A stretch of DNA of 53,031 nucleotides from Planctomycetota bacterium. GTDB taxonomy: Bacteria > Planctomycetota > UBA1135 > GCA-002686595. A program made the translations under genes and the position numbers. Where the stretch lies: contig JAQXEK010000011.1 of the NCBI GenBank assembly GCA_029250885.1, positions 1 through 53,031 on the forward strand. The letters run 5' to 3'. The notes beneath the pieces are model-generated. The model was not told where the DNA came from, ran no database searches, and saw only the letters and a list, made by a program, of their open reading frames with translations. Within the stretch, counting starts at the first letter, position 1. Every line of letters begins with the position of its first letter. Below, one piece after another: positions 52,256 through 53,031 of this stretch.

Positions 52256-52292
52256 AAAGGACCCTCCCGACTGCTCGCCGGAAGGGCCCTTT
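52256..52292. terminator. Hairpin terminator after the outer-membrane protein gene
   Basis: AAAGGACCCT (52256-52265) pairs with AGGGCCCTTT (52283-52292) with one mismatch. On the minus strand a short T-rich stretch (TTTGTTT) follows, suitable for ending the barrel gene. Confidence 0.65.
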
Positions 52293-52344
52293 CTTATCTA
52301 AATCTAGGCCGACTCAAGCAGTTGCAAGCCTAGGGGGCGGTTGA

Positions 52345-53031
52345 TTAGATCCAGAAGCTTAGGCCAAAGTAGGGCCCCGAGAAACCAATGTCGATGTCCA
52401 CCTTCTCGCCACCGTCATCGTCGTACTCAAGCGCTAGATCAAAGGAGCGATAGCCCAGGGTAAGCGCACCCATGATCTGGCCGCCGATGTCCACCAGGTT
52501 GTAGCGCAGGCCAAGGTCCATGTCGATGACCGTAGCCTTGTCGCCGTCCACGTCCACCGACAGACCACTCACCAGGGCCTCGGCATTAAAGTCCCCAAGC
52601 TCGATCGCTAGGCGGCCGGCGATCATTGGGATCGGGAGCGACTCGTCCGTTTCGTATTTGTCGCCTTGTGCCGGGTTTATGGGTGTCACGGTGAGGTCCA
52701 CGTCCGCAAGGGTCGCGCCGAAACCAAGACCGAAGTCTACGGTGTCCCCGGGGATCAGGTCCCAGGTCATGATCAGTTCGGTGAGCCCAAGGTTGAAGTC
52801 ATTGTTGATGTTCTCGCCGGGGGAAATCACATCCCCCCCGCCAAACTCTAGGGTCGCGTCCGCCACGCCAGTGCCCGAGTGGTCGGTGGAGGAGTTGGCA
52901 AGGGTCATCTCAAAGGCTCCCCATTCGAAGTCCGCACGGGGAGCAAAGGAGCTGGAGTCCTTGGAGAAGCCCATGGTCTCTACGTCGGCGGCGATGCTAG
53001 CGCCGGTGTCCGAGACCAGTAGGTCTCCTTC
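52345..53031 (-). CDS. Outer-membrane beta-barrel protein, 5' truncated by the window edge
   Basis: The reading frame is open to the right edge, so the N-terminus and any signal peptide are missing. The visible 228 residues alternate in amphipathic strands rich in Gly, Asp and aromatic residues (TVDFGLGFGATLADVDLTVT, NLVDIGGQIMGALTLGYRSF). The last strand, GPYFGLSFWI, ends in an aromatic-rich C-terminus typical of outer-membrane barrels recognised by the BAM complex. It probably forms an 8- to 12-stranded barrel. A transport or structural role cannot be decided. Confidence 0.72.
   Translation of the reverse strand, partial: EGDLLVSDTGASIAADVETMGFSKDSSSFAPRADFEWGAFEMTLANSSTDHSGTGVADATLEFGGGDVISPGENINNDFNLGLTELIMTWDLIPGDTVDFGLGFGATLADVDLTVTPINPAQGDKYETDESLPIPMIAGRLAIELGDFNAEALVSGLSVDVDGDKATVIDMDLGLRYNLVDIGGQIMGALTLGYRSFDLALEYDDDGGEKVDIDIGFSGPYFGLSFWI

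Noticed and set aside
1..53031. tRNA, rRNA, CRISPR, transposase or prophage genes
   Set aside because: None were recognised on either strand; no repeat-spacer pattern and no integrase or transposase motif among the proteins.

Overview
The window is a GC-rich, gene-dense chromosomal segment of a Gram-negative bacterium. A Kdo transferase (waaA), a signal peptidase II, many lipobox proteins and a C-terminal outer-membrane barrel fragment point to a diderm envelope. A pseudopilin with an H-X9-DG tail motif, several exported HEAT-repeat proteins, a pentaheme cytochrome and McsB suggest Planctomycetota or a close relative. That placement is inferred from gene content, not from a phylogeny. There are no rRNA or tRNA genes, CRISPR arrays, transposases or phage genes. 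The window is largely housekeeping with several unusual local modules.

Layout. 1-7.5 kb: truncated lspA, pyrD, secA-waaA, metK with a strong terminator. 7.5-10 kb: sparse region with a pseudopilin and a UbiA-type prenyltransferase. 10-16 kb: a tight minus-strand five-gene operon, ferric-type ABC transporter (substrate-binding lipoprotein, fused permease, ATPase), then a pentaheme c-type cytochrome, then a HEAT-repeat lipoprotein. It is divergent from an aspartate-type aminotransferase; the two candidate promoters overlap and share a 12-bp palindrome. 16-23 kb: aminotransferase, decayed lipoprotein gene, threonine aldolase, phosphomannomutase plus a HEAT-repeat exported protein, arginase. 23-30 kb: SLC13/RCK_C transporter divergent from an orphan mcsB, a FecR-like exported protein, a degenerate HAD protein and a degenerate GT4-like protein. 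30-34 kb: a STAS-PilZ protein divergent from a GAF-SpoIIE phosphatase, which looks like partner-switching signalling joined to a c-di-GMP-type domain; then pyrC. 34-38 kb: DUF58, BatA-like and GH113-like genes with overlapping reading frames, and a DUF2238 membrane protein. 38-42 kb: class Ia ribonucleotide reductase nrdA-nrdB with a probable NrdR box and a 0.7-kb leader region. 42-53 kb: flippase-like membrane protein, NhaC antiporter with an extra exported domain, asnS, lipoprotein and exported proteins, a zinc-ribbon/moeB/mocA-like operon, and an outer-membrane barrel gene running off the right edge.

Regulatory style. Many start codons have no evident Shine-Dalgarno sequence. TAGnnT elements recur at -10-like positions, sometimes only 5-15 nt before the start codon. 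Long perfect hairpins with T-runs sit at several gene ends, some between convergent genes. These are readings by eye and have not been tested computationally.
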